Source of the DNA: Campylobacter concisus
GTDB taxonomy: Bacteria > Campylobacterota > Campylobacteria > Campylobacterales > Campylobacteraceae
DNA length: 64,000 nucleotides
NCBI RefSeq assembly: GCF_003048775.2
Contig: NZ_CP049272.1
Coordinates: 620,001-684,000, forward strand
Direction of reading: 5' to 3'
The notes beneath the pieces are model-generated. The model saw only the letters and a program-made list of their open reading frames with translations. It had not been told where the DNA came from and did not search any database. The stretch's first letter is position 1, and every line of letters begins with the position of its first letter. This document shows, piece by piece, positions 1 through 7,911 of this stretch. Both the position numbers and the translations under genes were made by a program.

Positions 1-177
1 TGCGCGATAAATGACGGCTTTAAAGTGGCGGAGCTTGATCTAAAAAACCGCCAAAGTGGCGATATACTAAATGGCTTTTTCCAGCACGGAGCGACATTTA
101 ACTTCTACGACTACGAGGATGATATCACACAGGCTGCAAAGGCGAGAGTAGCTGCACTTGCTAAAAATAATGCCTAG
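1..177 (+). CDS. 3' end of an unrecognised protein (partial)
   Basis: An open frame runs from the first base of the window to a TAG stop at 175-177, giving the last 58 residues of a protein whose start lies outside. The tail is hydrophilic and ends in an alanine/lysine-rich helix-like stretch (QAAKARVAALAKNNA). I do not recognise the family from this fragment. It faces the ABC importer genes convergently, with the small Excalibur gene between them, so nothing in the context fixes its role. That it is coding is likely because the frame is open to the edge and the composition matches neighbouring genes. Confidence 0.6.
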   Translation, partial: CAINDGFKVAELDLKNRQSGDILNGFFQHGATFNFYDYEDDITQAAKARVAALAKNNA

Positions 178-250
178 TTGCTTTTAGCTTAACTTAAATT
201 TTTGATTTGATTTTGTTGGCTAAATTTTAGCGGAGTAAATTTTAATAAAA

Positions 251-457
251 TTATTTTTCTACTCTTCGCTCTTTGCATACATTCTCGCATGATATGCCGT
301 CACGATCACGATCAAACCCACTGCGTCCGCATTTTCTTAGATAGTGATATGCTTCTTCGCAACTTTTCATCTCTTTGCAGTAGCGTTTAGAACAATCAAA
401 TTTATCCGCCGCGTTTGCTATCAATGCAAAAAATAAAATCAAAACTATTTTTTTCAT
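251..457 (-). CDS. Small secreted Excalibur-domain protein
   Basis: A 68-residue protein with an N-terminal signal peptide (MKKIVLILFFALIANA) followed by one Excalibur module. The module shows four cysteines and the acidic loop DRDRDGISCE near residues 48-58, the Ca2+-binding-like loop that defines this family. The frame is open upstream to an ATG at 511, but the start at 457 is preferred: GGAG lies just upstream and a clean signal peptide begins there, whereas the longer form would run into the terminator hairpin of the neighbouring operon. Excalibur domains occur alone or fused to nucleases and are of uncertain function. The protein is probably periplasmic or extracellular, and the cysteines probably form disulfides. 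Confidence 0.8.
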   Translation of the reverse strand: MKKIVLILFFALIANAADKFDCSKRYCKEMKSCEEAYHYLRKCGRSGFDRDRDGISCENVCKERRVEK

Positions 458-504
458 TTTTACTCCAAAGGCAGTATTAAATAAGAAAAATAATATAAAA
501 AGCG

Positions 505-531
505 CTCTCAAAAGAATTTCTCTTTTGAGAG
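505..531 (-). terminator. Intrinsic terminator of the ABC importer operon
   Basis: A perfect 10-bp inverted repeat, CTCTCAAAAG / CTTTTGAGAG with a 7-nt loop, lies just after the stop of the ATPase gene. Read on the minus strand the stem is followed by CGCTTTTTATATTATT. This is a standard rho-independent terminator closing the three-gene operon. Confidence 0.75.
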
Positions 532-538
532 TGTAAAT

Positions 539-1312
539 TTAAAGAGGATATGTTAAGCAGCACTCTCTTTTTACTTCGTCGATGTAGCTTACGTTTAAGC
601 TTAGTCCGTAAAGCTTGCTTAAATTTTCGCTTCTGATGATCTCATCAACCGTGCCAAATCCAACCTCGCCATCACCTTTTACAAGTGCGACATATCCGCC
701 AAGAAGCACGGCAAAGTCAGGGTTGTGAGTAGTTAGCACGACCGAGTAGCCAAGCTCTTTTAGCCACTTGAGCGTGCGTAGAAATTTATACTGGTTGCCG
801 TAATCAAGCGCGCTCGTTGGCTCGTCAAATATAATCATCTTTGGCTGCGCAGCCATTGCACGAGCGATCATACACATCTGCTTTTGACCACCACTCATTT
901 GAGTGATAAATTTCTCTTCAAGGTGCTCGATCTCAAGCTTTTTGGTGTAAATTTTAGCGATTTCTTCATCCTCTTTGCTAGGTCTTGCAAAGATACCAAG
1001 GTGCGCCGCACGTCCCATCGTGATGAACTCAAGTCCGGTGTATTCATACTCGGTTACCTCGCTTTGAGCCACATATGCCATGATCTTGGCACGCTCTTTG
1101 TTGCTTAGACTATCTACGTTTTTACCATCAAGGAAAATTTCTCCCGAAACTGGCTTTAGCGAGCCACTTATTAGCCCAAGAGTGGTTGATTTGCCAGCTC
1201 CATTTCGACCAAGAATAGTTAAAATCTCACCTGCGCCTATCTTTAAATTTACATTTTCTAGTTTGCCAGCCCCATTTGGGTAGCTAAAGTTTAAATTTCT
1301 GACTTCAAGCAT
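539..1312 (-). CDS. ABC transporter ATPase, FecE/iron-siderophore (or nickel) type
   Basis: The 257-residue ATPase energises import through the neighbouring permease. Visible motifs are Walker A GRNGAGKST (about residues 35-43), signature MSGGQ (about 139-143), Walker B IIFDEPTSALD (about 160-170) and the H-loop histidine in TTHNPD (about 196). An in-frame GTG at 1315 could also start it. The ATG at 1312 is chosen because it overlaps the permease stop as TGATG. It is third in a minus-strand operon of binding protein, permease and ATPase, with a terminator directly after it. The class is FecCD/BtuCD-like. The substrate cannot be read from this subunit: ferric chelate, haem, cobalamin and nickel are all possible in this family. 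Confidence 0.9.
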   Translation of the reverse strand: MLEVRNLNFSYPNGAGKLENVNLKIGAGEILTILGRNGAGKSTTLGLISGSLKPVSGEIFLDGKNVDSLSNKERAKIMAYVAQSEVTEYEYTGLEFITMGRAAHLGIFARPSKEDEEIAKIYTKKLEIEHLEEKFITQMSGGQKQMCMIARAMAAQPKMIIFDEPTSALDYGNQYKFLRTLKWLKELGYSVVLTTHNPDFAVLLGGYVALVKGDGEVGFGTVDEIIRSENLSKLYGLSLNVSYIDEVKRECCLTYPL

Positions 1313-2319
1313 CACGCAACCTTTTTATTTCGCCACAAGACCCAGACGAAAAATACCGTACCGATAAAGCCAGTAAGCACGCCAAGAGGCACTTCGCTCA
1401 CGCTTATGCTGCGTGCTAAGGTATCAACAAAAAGCAAAAACATAGCACCCATAAATATGCTTGCAGGCATGCTTCTTATGTTATTTGCACCAACTAGCAT
1501 GCGAGCTAAGTGAGGCATGAGAAGTCCCACCCAGGCCACTATACCACTTATGCAGACGCTACATGCTGTAAGAAGCGTGGCACAGATGATGATGATAGAG
1601 CGTTCAAAAGCCACATTTACGCCAAGTCTATCCGCACTCTCGTCGCCAAGAGAGAGCAAATTTATACGCCAGCTCATAGCGATTAGCAAAATAGCGCAGA
1701 TGATCATTACTGGGGCGATGTATTTTAAATTTTCGCTATCAAGCTTTGCTAGGCTACCAAGCTGCCAATAAACAATGTCAGGCAGCTTCGTCTCAGGGTC
1801 GGCGACATACTTTAAAAAGCCGATCACTGAGCCCATTAGGCCACTTACGATGATGCCAGAAAGAACTAGCATAAGTGTGCTTGAGCGTCCCATCATCTTA
1901 GGTATGGCTAGCGTGATAGCAACGGCTGCTAGGCCAAAGCCAAATGCAAAAGCCTGCACCCAAAATAGCGATAGGTCAAAGATGATCGCAGTTGCAGCGC
2001 CCACACAGGCACCTGCAGAAACACCAAGTAGATCTGGGCTTACTAGCTGGTTTTTAAAGACGCCTTGATAGGCAGCACCGCTCACGCTAAGAGCGGCGCC
2101 GACTAAGATAGCTGCGATGATGCGAGGTATGCGCAAATTTTCTATCACATTTGTGATGTTACTAGCTGCGCCATCGCCAAAGCCAAAGCCGTGAGCAAGC
2201 ACGCTAAAGACATCGCTAAATGGTATGTAAAATCTGCCAACGCAAAGCGCGACAAAGGCGCAAAGAAGCGTTAGCAGAGCTAAAAAAATGGTAACTAATG
2301 AAAAATTTGCGTTTTTCAT
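1312..2319 (-). CDS. ABC transporter permease, FecCD family
   Basis: A 335-residue inner-membrane protein with about ten hydrophobic helices, as in FecCD/BtuC permeases. Characteristic stretches are LRIPRIIAAILVGAALSVSG near residue 65 and LGVSAGACVGAA near residue 100, plus the GIVAWVGLLMPHLAR loop (about 265-280) that contacts the ATPase. It lies 3 nt after the binding-protein gene and overlaps the ATPase gene, so the three are co-transcribed. It would form the homodimeric channel for the metal chelate delivered by the upstream binding protein. Confidence 0.92.
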   Translation of the reverse strand: MKNANFSLVTIFLALLTLLCAFVALCVGRFYIPFSDVFSVLAHGFGFGDGAASNITNVIENLRIPRIIAAILVGAALSVSGAAYQGVFKNQLVSPDLLGVSAGACVGAATAIIFDLSLFWVQAFAFGFGLAAVAITLAIPKMMGRSSTLMLVLSGIIVSGLMGSVIGFLKYVADPETKLPDIVYWQLGSLAKLDSENLKYIAPVMIICAILLIAMSWRINLLSLGDESADRLGVNVAFERSIIIICATLLTACSVCISGIVAWVGLLMPHLARMLVGANNIRSMPASIFMGAMFLLFVDTLARSISVSEVPLGVLTGFIGTVFFVWVLWRNKKVA

Positions 2320-2322
2320 ATA

Positions 2323-3378
2323 TTATTTTTTGCTACCGTCTGGGTTTAGACCTTTTAAGATATAGTCATACTCTGTATCACTAAGATCGTGGTTTAAGAA
2401 CTCTTTGTAAAACTCTTTTGTCTTAGCTTTTACATCTACATCTTTAAATAGATCTGGTTGGATAGTCTTTGCTGCCCATAAAATTTGAAGAGCACTCTCT
2501 GCACCGTATCTATCCCAGCCAAAAACGCCTTTTGGGTTGCCATAAACTTTGCCGTTTTTAACAGCATTTGAGCCTGAATATGCAGGGTTTTCTTTTATAC
2601 TTTTGATCTGTGCGTCTGTATCAGCACCACCAACGATGATGATATCAGGGTTTGCGTTGATGAGCTCTTCAGCTGTTAGCTCGATCATAGAGCCTTCTTT
2701 TGAGACTGCGTTTTTACCACCTGCTAAATTTATCCAAGTGTTTATGATAGTTTTTGTGCCATCAACCTTTAATAAATTTGCTCCGCCAAGCAAGTGAAGC
2801 ACTTTTGGACGTTTAGCATTAGGGATGTTTTTTGTTCTATCAGTTACAAATTTGGTGTTATCTTGGATATTTTTTGTAAGTTTATCAGCCATAGCTCTAG
2901 CCTTGTCAGTGCCGATCACTTCAGCTGTTGCGTAGATACTTTTCTCCATATCTGGGTAATCTCTAAAGATCAAATTTACAGCGCTAAAGCCGTTTTTGCT
3001 AAGCTCGTCTTGATAGTTTTTGCTTGAGACTACGACAACATCAGGAGCAAGCTTAACAAGCTCTTCGATCTGAAGATCTTTGCCATCAAGTGCGGCTGGT
3101 AAATTTTTAAGCCTTGGATAGACGAGGGCGAACCACTTGTTTTTCTTGATCTGATCGGTTGTGGCTACAACTTTATCCATACCGCCAAGCGCTAGGATTA
3201 TCTCGTTGTTTGCGTGCCAAAGAGCAGCGATCTTCTCAACCTTCTCAGGCACGCCTACTTTGACGCCTTGCATATCGGTTATGCTTCTAGCAGACTCAGC
3301 AGCGTTTAGGTTAAGAGCCATAAAAAGTGAAGCGACAAGGCTAAATTTAGCCATTTTTTGCAAAAAATTTCTTTGCAT
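2323..3378 (-). CDS. Periplasmic metal-chelate binding protein (CeuE/FecB-like)
   Basis: A 351-residue class III binding protein with a signal peptide of about 27 residues. The mature part has the two-lobed pattern: an N-lobe with ...VEKIAALWHANNEIILALGG..., a long helix linker, and a C-lobe with LTAEELINANPDIIIVGG near residue 240. The segment GVFGWDRYGAESALQILWAAK near residue 290 resembles epsilonproteobacterial proteins annotated as iron-dicitrate or CeuE binding proteins. Helicobacter members of this branch are linked to nickel/cobalt uptake, so nickel is a real alternative to iron. It heads the operon. A 14-bp palindrome sits between its probable -10 and its start, suggesting metal-responsive control. 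Confidence 0.87.
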   Translation of the reverse strand: MQRNFLQKMAKFSLVASLFMALNLNAAESARSITDMQGVKVGVPEKVEKIAALWHANNEIILALGGMDKVVATTDQIKKNKWFALVYPRLKNLPAALDGKDLQIEELVKLAPDVVVVSSKNYQDELSKNGFSAVNLIFRDYPDMEKSIYATAEVIGTDKARAMADKLTKNIQDNTKFVTDRTKNIPNAKRPKVLHLLGGANLLKVDGTKTIINTWINLAGGKNAVSKEGSMIELTAEELINANPDIIIVGGADTDAQIKSIKENPAYSGSNAVKNGKVYGNPKGVFGWDRYGAESALQILWAAKTIQPDLFKDVDVKAKTKEFYKEFLNHDLSDTEYDYILKGLNPDGSKK

Positions 3379-3400
3379 ATTTTTTTCCTTTATTTTAAAA

Positions 3401-3414
3401 ATACAAAGTTGTAT
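3401..3414. promoter_or_regulatory. Palindrome in the leader of the ABC importer operon
   Basis: ATACAA-AG-TTGTAT is a perfect 6+2+6 inverted repeat about 23 bp upstream of the binding-protein start. A plausible -10 (TAGAAT on the minus strand, 3434-3439) lies just upstream, so a bound protein would sit around +13 to +26. It does not match the Fur box I know. It may be the operator of another metal regulator, or chance in AT-rich DNA. Confidence 0.35.
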
Positions 3415-3502
3415 ATTAATAATTTTTAGGTTAATTCTATGTAAAATTCCGCAAATTTCATAAATTTTTTAAAATTTTTATTAAGACAATATATATCTTT
3501 TA

Positions 3503-3516
3503 TTGACATACATCAT
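3503..3516 (+). promoter_or_regulatory. Crp/Fnr-type site upstream of norB
   Basis: TTGAC-ATAC-ATCAT differs by two bases from the Fnr/NssR-like pattern TTGAT-N4-ATCAA. A plausible -10 (GATAAA or TAAGAT, 3534-3542) would put the site near -40 relative to the start of transcription, the normal activating position. Campylobacter nitric oxide and low-oxygen genes are controlled by Crp/Fnr-family proteins, which fits a nitric oxide reductase gene. Confidence 0.45.
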
Positions 3517-3575
3517 TAGCTGCTTTTTTAAAATAAGATAAACTTCGCCTTAAAATTTTTAAAAAAGGAGAATCA

Positions 3576-5807
3576 ATGCGTGAATACAAAAAGTATTGGC
3601 TAGCACTTGTTGCAGTACTAGTAATTTGCTTTAGTATTTTAGGCTACTACGGCGTTGAGGTTTATAGAAGCTCGCCACCAGTTGTAAATTTTACGGATGA
3701 GAATGGCAATGTCGTTATCGACAAAGAGAGCATCTATAAAGGTCAAGAGGCCTGGCAAAGCATAGGAGGTATGCAAGTTGGCTCTGTTTGGGGACACGGC
3801 GCATATCAAGCACCTGATTGGAGTGCGGACTGGCTTCACAAAGAGTTAGTTATATTTTTAGAGTTAAAAGCAGATGAAATTTATCACTCAAAATATGCTG
3901 ACTTAAATGATGAGCAAAAAGCAAATCTAAAAGTTCTACTTAAAAAAGAGTACCGAGAAAATGGCGTAAAAGACGATAAAATCGTACTTAGCAGTGATAG
4001 ATTAAAGGCTATGAAACAAGTAAGCCAAGAGTATTCATCACTTTTTGGAAATGACCCTAAGTTTAAATCTTTAAGAGAAGCTTATGCGATGAAAGAAAAT
4101 ACTCTTCCAAATGCTTCTGATAGAGATGATCTTAATAACTTTTTCTTCTGGTCAGCCTGGGCAACCGCAGCAAATAGACCTAATAGCGATGCTACATACA
4201 CAAATAACTGGCCACACGAGCCACTAATCGATAATGTACCAACAAGCGAAAATATATTTTGGTCAGTTGCAAGTGTTGTAATACTTATTGCTGGTATTGG
4301 ATTTCTTGTTTGGTTTAGCTCTTTTTATGGCAAAAAAGATGATGAAAAGTTGGAAGCTATTAGCGAAGATCCACTTAGTAAATTAAGCCTAACTCCATCT
4401 CAAAAAGCTCTTAAAAAATATCTTTTTGTGACTTTGGCTCTTTTTGCATTCCAAATTTTAATAGGTGGCTTTACAGCTCACTATACAGTCGAAGGACAAG
4501 AATTTTACGGTATAAATTTATCAGCTTATATTCCTTATTCACTTGCTAGAACATGGCACATTCAGGCTAGTATTTTCTGGATTGCGACAGGATTTTTAGC
4601 AGGCGGTCTTTTCTTAGCACCTATTATAAATGGCGGTAAAGATCCAAAATTCCAAAAGCTTGGCGTAGATTTACTATTTTATGCACTACTAATCCTTGTA
4701 GTTGGCAGTTTTGCTGGTGAGTATTTAGCGATTGCAAATATTATGCCTATAAATTTAAGCTTTTGGTTTGGACACCAAGGATACGAATATATCGAGCTTG
4801 GACGTGTTTGGCAAATTATTTTATTTGTTGGCCTTGTCATTTGGATGCTACTTTTACTTCGCGGATTTATCGGCGGATTTAAGAACAAAGGTGATAAAAA
4901 TTTACTTGCTATCTTTGCAGCTTCTGCTGTTGCAGTTGGATTATTTTACGGAGCAGGATTATTTTATGGTCAAAGAAGTCCACTTCCAGTGATGGAATAC
5001 TGGCGCTGGTGGGTTGTACACCTTTGGGTTGAAGGCTTTTTTGAAGTCTTTGCTACCGCTTCACTTGCTTTTGTATTTGTTAGTCTTGGTCTTGTTTCAA
5101 AGAGATTTGCTACCTTTTCAACACTTGCGAGTGCATCACTTTTCTTAGTAGGCGGAATTCCAGGAACTTTCCACCACTTATATTTTGCGGGCACTACAAC
5201 ACCTATAATGGCAGTTGGCGCTAGTTTCTCAGCACTTGAGGTAGTTCCTCTTGTATTGCTTGGTGCTGAAGCTTATGAGCACTACAGACTTCAGTTTGCT
5301 CAAACTTGGGCTAAGACATTAAAATGGCCACTTTACTGCTTTATCGCAGTTGCTTTCTGGAATATGCTAGGCGCTGGTGTATTTGGATTTTTAATCAATC
5401 CTCCGATTTCACTATTTTATATCCAAGGTCTAAATACGACTCCAGTTCACGGACATGCTGCGCTATTTGGTGTTTATGGATTTTTGGCACTTGGATTTGT
5501 TTGGCTAGTAGCTACTTATCTATTCAAAGGTCAAGAATTTGACGAGAAGCTTATGAAAGTAGGCTTTTGGGGCTTAAATATAGGCCTTATGCTAATGATC
5601 GTGCTTTCACTACTTCCAATAGGAATTTATCAAGCATTTGCAAGCCTAGAGCAAGGCATGTGGTATGCAAGAAGCGCTGAGCTTTTACAACAATCACACT
5701 TACAAAATTTAAGATGGGTAAGAATGATTGGCGATACGATTTTAATAATCGGTGGAATCAGCTTCCTTGCACAACTTCTAAAATTTATGCTTAATAAAAA
5801 AGCTTAA
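3576..5807 (+). CDS. norB: Quinol-dependent nitric oxide reductase (single subunit)
   Basis: The 743-residue membrane protein reduces 2 NO to N2O using quinol. It has the qNOR layout: a first helix (10-29), a periplasmic domain of about 190 residues, then a haem-copper-oxidase-like core of about 12 helices. Metal-ligand histidines are visible in RTWHIQ (about 328), VVHLWVEG (about 482), FHHLYF (533-534) and PVHGHAALFG (about 624-626). The VHLWVEGFFEV segment carries the glutamates expected in NO reductases. The start follows AAAAAAGGAG. It is transcribed alone, behind a Crp/Fnr-like site and with a terminator at 5812. Probable roles are detoxification of NO and completion of denitrification alongside the nap system. 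Confidence 0.95.
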   Translation: MREYKKYWLALVAVLVICFSILGYYGVEVYRSSPPVVNFTDENGNVVIDKESIYKGQEAWQSIGGMQVGSVWGHGAYQAPDWSADWLHKELVIFLELKADEIYHSKYADLNDEQKANLKVLLKKEYRENGVKDDKIVLSSDRLKAMKQVSQEYSSLFGNDPKFKSLREAYAMKENTLPNASDRDDLNNFFFWSAWATAANRPNSDATYTNNWPHEPLIDNVPTSENIFWSVASVVILIAGIGFLVWFSSFYGKKDDEKLEAISEDPLSKLSLTPSQKALKKYLFVTLALFAFQILIGGFTAHYTVEGQEFYGINLSAYIPYSLARTWHIQASIFWIATGFLAGGLFLAPIINGGKDPKFQKLGVDLLFYALLILVVGSFAGEYLAIANIMPINLSFWFGHQGYEYIELGRVWQIILFVGLVIWMLLLLRGFIGGFKNKGDKNLLAIFAASAVAVGLFYGAGLFYGQRSPLPVMEYWRWWVVHLWVEGFFEVFATASLAFVFVSLGLVSKRFATFSTLASASLFLVGGIPGTFHHLYFAGTTTPIMAVGASFSALEVVPLVLLGAEAYEHYRLQFAQTWAKTLKWPLYCFIAVAFWNMLGAGVFGFLINPPISLFYIQGLNTTPVHGHAALFGVYGFLALGFVWLVATYLFKGQEFDEKLMKVGFWGLNIGLMLMIVLSLLPIGIYQAFASLEQGMWYARSAELLQQSHLQNLRWVRMIGDTILIIGGISFLAQLLKFMLNKKA

Positions 5808-5811
5808 AACT

Positions 5812-5832
5812 AAAGGGGTATTTTGCCCCTTT
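5812..5832 (+). terminator. Terminator after norB
   Basis: AAAGGGG-TATTTTG-CCCCTTT is a perfect 7-bp stem shortly after the norB stop, with the downstream T-run formed by the 3' arm and TTTATT. It separates norB from the DUF1523 gene. Confidence 0.65.
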
Positions 5833-5878
5833 ATTAAGCTATCTTTTCATAAAATAACGCAAATTTAAAAGGAAAGAA

Positions 5879-6421
5879 ATGATTACATTTTTTAAAAGAA
5901 TTTGCGTTATTTTTATCGTACTCTTACACTCTTTTTTGGCTCTTGTAGTTGATTATTCGTTTCCACACTATGCAAATGTGCAAATAACAGGTGGCGATGT
6001 CAAACGTATGGACAAAGATGGCATCATCGATGCTAAAAATCCGGCTGATGGCCCTACCAGAGATGTTTATTTTATCTACACTAAAGATTCTAATAATTCA
6101 AATAAAGTCATGGCTTATAGAAATGAAGATACTGCATGGGGATTTCCTTTTTATTTTAAATTTAACTCAGCTGATGTACAAGCCAAGGCTCAAGGCTTTG
6201 CAAATAGCGATAAAAACGTAACTGTAAAATATTATGGATATAGAATTTCTATGCTTCAAGAATTTAGAAATGTCATCTCGCTAAAAGAAAGCGGCACTGA
6301 TACTAGTTGGCCGGTAGCTAGCTATGTATTTTACTTTATCTTGTTTATCTCGCTAATCATTTGGATAAGAAAGATAAATAAGGCCTTTAGACCAAAAACT
6401 AGTGAAAATTTAGAGAAATAG
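5879..6421 (+). CDS. DUF1523-family membrane protein
   Basis: A 180-residue protein with an N-terminal membrane helix (about 7-26), a periplasmic-looking middle and a second helix near the C-terminus (about 145-162). The middle carries conserved DUF1523 features: GGDVKRMDKDG, RDVYFIYT, YRNEDTAWGFPFYFKF and YYGYRI. The family has no established function. It starts 46 nt after the norB terminator behind AAAGGAAAG, so it probably has its own promoter. The assignment rests on motif recognition. Confidence 0.8.
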   Translation: MITFFKRICVIFIVLLHSFLALVVDYSFPHYANVQITGGDVKRMDKDGIIDAKNPADGPTRDVYFIYTKDSNNSNKVMAYRNEDTAWGFPFYFKFNSADVQAKAQGFANSDKNVTVKYYGYRISMLQEFRNVISLKESGTDTSWPVASYVFYFILFISLIIWIRKINKAFRPKTSENLEK

Positions 6422-6513
6422 ATAGTATTTGTTTTAGCTATTTGATATTTTAAAAAAACAAAAAGAGAGCTTTTCTTTTATCTTTGAAAATTTTTTGACG
6501 ACATCAGGCATTC

Positions 6514-6857
6514 TTAGCTCGTTTGCTCTGCTATGCCATTGCCATATTCCTCTACGCTTTCCCAGTCTATAAAATAAAATTCTACATCTTGATGTTTGCA
6601 ATTATTTTTAAGAAAATCACCCATTTTTTTATGGCATTTAATTCTTTGCCTTGCCATTCATCAGTTGTTACCTAGTTTAGTTCGCCAAGATCTTCTAAAA
6701 AGAGGCTCGTACGAAAGCCCGCCTTGTATCTATATCTATCTCACGCAAGGATATCTATTCTATTTTTGAAAATTTTAAGCCATTTGCTGGCACAGTAGTT
6801 TTTGTAAGCAGGGTTTTGGACTATAGGAAGAAATTTATAGTAGATTGGTATAAATTT
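6514..6857 (-). pseudogene. Decayed protein-coding gene, family not recognised
   Basis: On the minus strand one frame reads as a plausible protein (IPIYYKFLPIVQNPAYKN..., then KWLKIFKNRIDILA) up to a TGA. It continues after it (DRYRYKAGFRTSLFLED...), meets a TAG after LGELN, and continues again (VTTDEWQGKELNAIKKW). The coding signal then shifts frame at about 6621 (GDFLKNNCKHQDVEFYF, then IDWESVEEYGNGIAEQ) and stops at 6514-6516. Two nonsense codons, one frameshift and no start codon mark a dead gene of about 115 codons. It fills most of the 460-bp gap after the DUF1523 gene. The protein family is unknown to me. Confidence 0.6.
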
Positions 6858-6882
6858 AGGGGCAAAGCTGCCCCTAAAATTT
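6852..6882 (-). terminator. Terminator after hpf
   Basis: AAATTTAGGGGC-AAAGCT-GCCCCTAAAATTT forms a GC-capped hairpin overlapping the hpf stop codon. Minus-strand transcription would end here. Confidence 0.6.
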
Positions 6883-7408
6883 AGTAAAGACCGAAAGTTC
6901 CGTCTGTTCTTTTGTAGATCACACGCATTTTGGCATCAACATCGTTAAATACGTAAAATTGTTTATCACTTGATTTTAGTTTCTCAAGTGCTTCTTCGAC
7001 TTCAAGTGGTTTATAAATTTCAAGCTCCATAGGCACGATTTCTTCAACACCTTCGATCTTTTCTTCGCCTATTCTTGAGCGAAATTCTTTGTCGTCAGCC
7101 TTGCCTTTTACAGTAAATTTCTTATCATGCTCTCTTCTTAAAACTTTTGATGCTTTTTCGATAGCAAGATCGATCGCAGCGTAAAGATCTTTATCTTTTT
7201 GGCGAACGACTATGGTATCTTTATGAGCCATATTTAGAGAAAATTCTGCATTAAAGCCTTTTTTTCCTTGTTTTTCATCGGCTGCTACAACACATCTTGC
7301 TGAGATGATGTCGAGATTGTATTTGCCAAGAGTATCAAAAGCGTCTTGGATATAGTTTTTGATTGGCTCTGTTAGCTCAAATTGTTTTCCTACAATGCTT
7401 ATGTTCAT
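6881..7408 (-). CDS. hpf: Ribosome hibernation promoting factor (long form)
   Basis: The 175-residue protein binds the 30S decoding region and dimerises ribosomes in stationary phase. An S30EA/RaiA domain fills residues 1-100 (MNISIVGKQFELTEPIKNYI..., lysine/arginine-rich helix ending VLRREHDKKF). A C-terminal domain (about 118-175) with MELEIYKPLEVEEALEKL and a YKRTDGTFGLY end is the dimerisation module of long HPF. The start follows GGAG. It stands alone, closed by its own terminator. Confidence 0.93.
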   Translation of the reverse strand: MNISIVGKQFELTEPIKNYIQDAFDTLGKYNLDIISARCVVAADEKQGKKGFNAEFSLNMAHKDTIVVRQKDKDLYAAIDLAIEKASKVLRREHDKKFTVKGKADDKEFRSRIGEEKIEGVEEIVPMELEIYKPLEVEEALEKLKSSDKQFYVFNDVDAKMRVIYKRTDGTFGLY

Positions 7409-7488
7409 CGTAATCTCCTTTATAGAAAGTAAGATGATTATAACACGCTAAAACTAAAAACAAATTAAACTAAAATCTTTATAAAATT

Positions 7489-7911
7489 TTAAAGTTTCTG
7501 AAGAGTTCGTTTGTGAAAATTTATAGGATTTGGCGTTTTTTTATCTTTTGATGTTACAAAAACATCAAAGATCATATTGCCAGTACTTGCGACTCCGTTT
7601 GTTCCTGGCATGATGGCCGGCGGAGTGCATATACCGATATCGCCAAAGTAAGTTATTTTTACTTTAAAGTCGAACATATCGTTAAATTCTCCATCTACTT
7701 TATCTAGGCATTTGTTTGAGAAATTGGTTCTAAAAATTTCAAACATCGCATACTCTGCTGCTGCTTGAGCAACGAGTTGTGCTTGCTCTCTTAGATAAAT
7801 TTCGCTGCTTTGTCTAGCTGATGTGCTAGCTATCGAAAGAGCAAGAGTGCTGATAGAGGCTGCTACAACTAGAAAAAATATCGCTGCTATTAATGTAAAT
7901 CCTCTTCTCAT
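7489..7911 (-). CDS. Prepilin-like protein, MshP-like
   Basis: A 140-residue type IV pilin-like protein. It begins with a minimal class III leader, MRRG, before FTLIAAIFFLVVAASIS, the hydrophobic N-terminal helix. The helix continues into a polar amphipathic part (SARQSSEIYLREQAQLVAQAAAEY), as in MshP. The normal glutamate at +5 of the mature protein is absent, as often in minor pilins of this type. Two cysteines lie in the C-terminal region. The ATG at 7911 overlaps the upstream TGA (TGATG); an ATG eight codons earlier is also in frame. It is the last gene of the four-gene pseudopilin/giant-protein operon. Confidence 0.75.
   Translation of the reverse strand: MRRGFTLIAAIFFLVVAASISTLALSIASTSARQSSEIYLREQAQLVAQAAAEYAMFEIFRTNFSNKCLDKVDGEFNDMFDFKVKITYFGDIGICTPPAIMPGTNGVASTGNMIFDVFVTSKDKKTPNPINFHKRTLQKL

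Noticed and set aside
3161-3463. Plus-strand open frame opposite the start of the binding-protein gene
   Set aside because: The opposite strand carries a clear signal peptide and ribosome site for the importer, while this frame has none.
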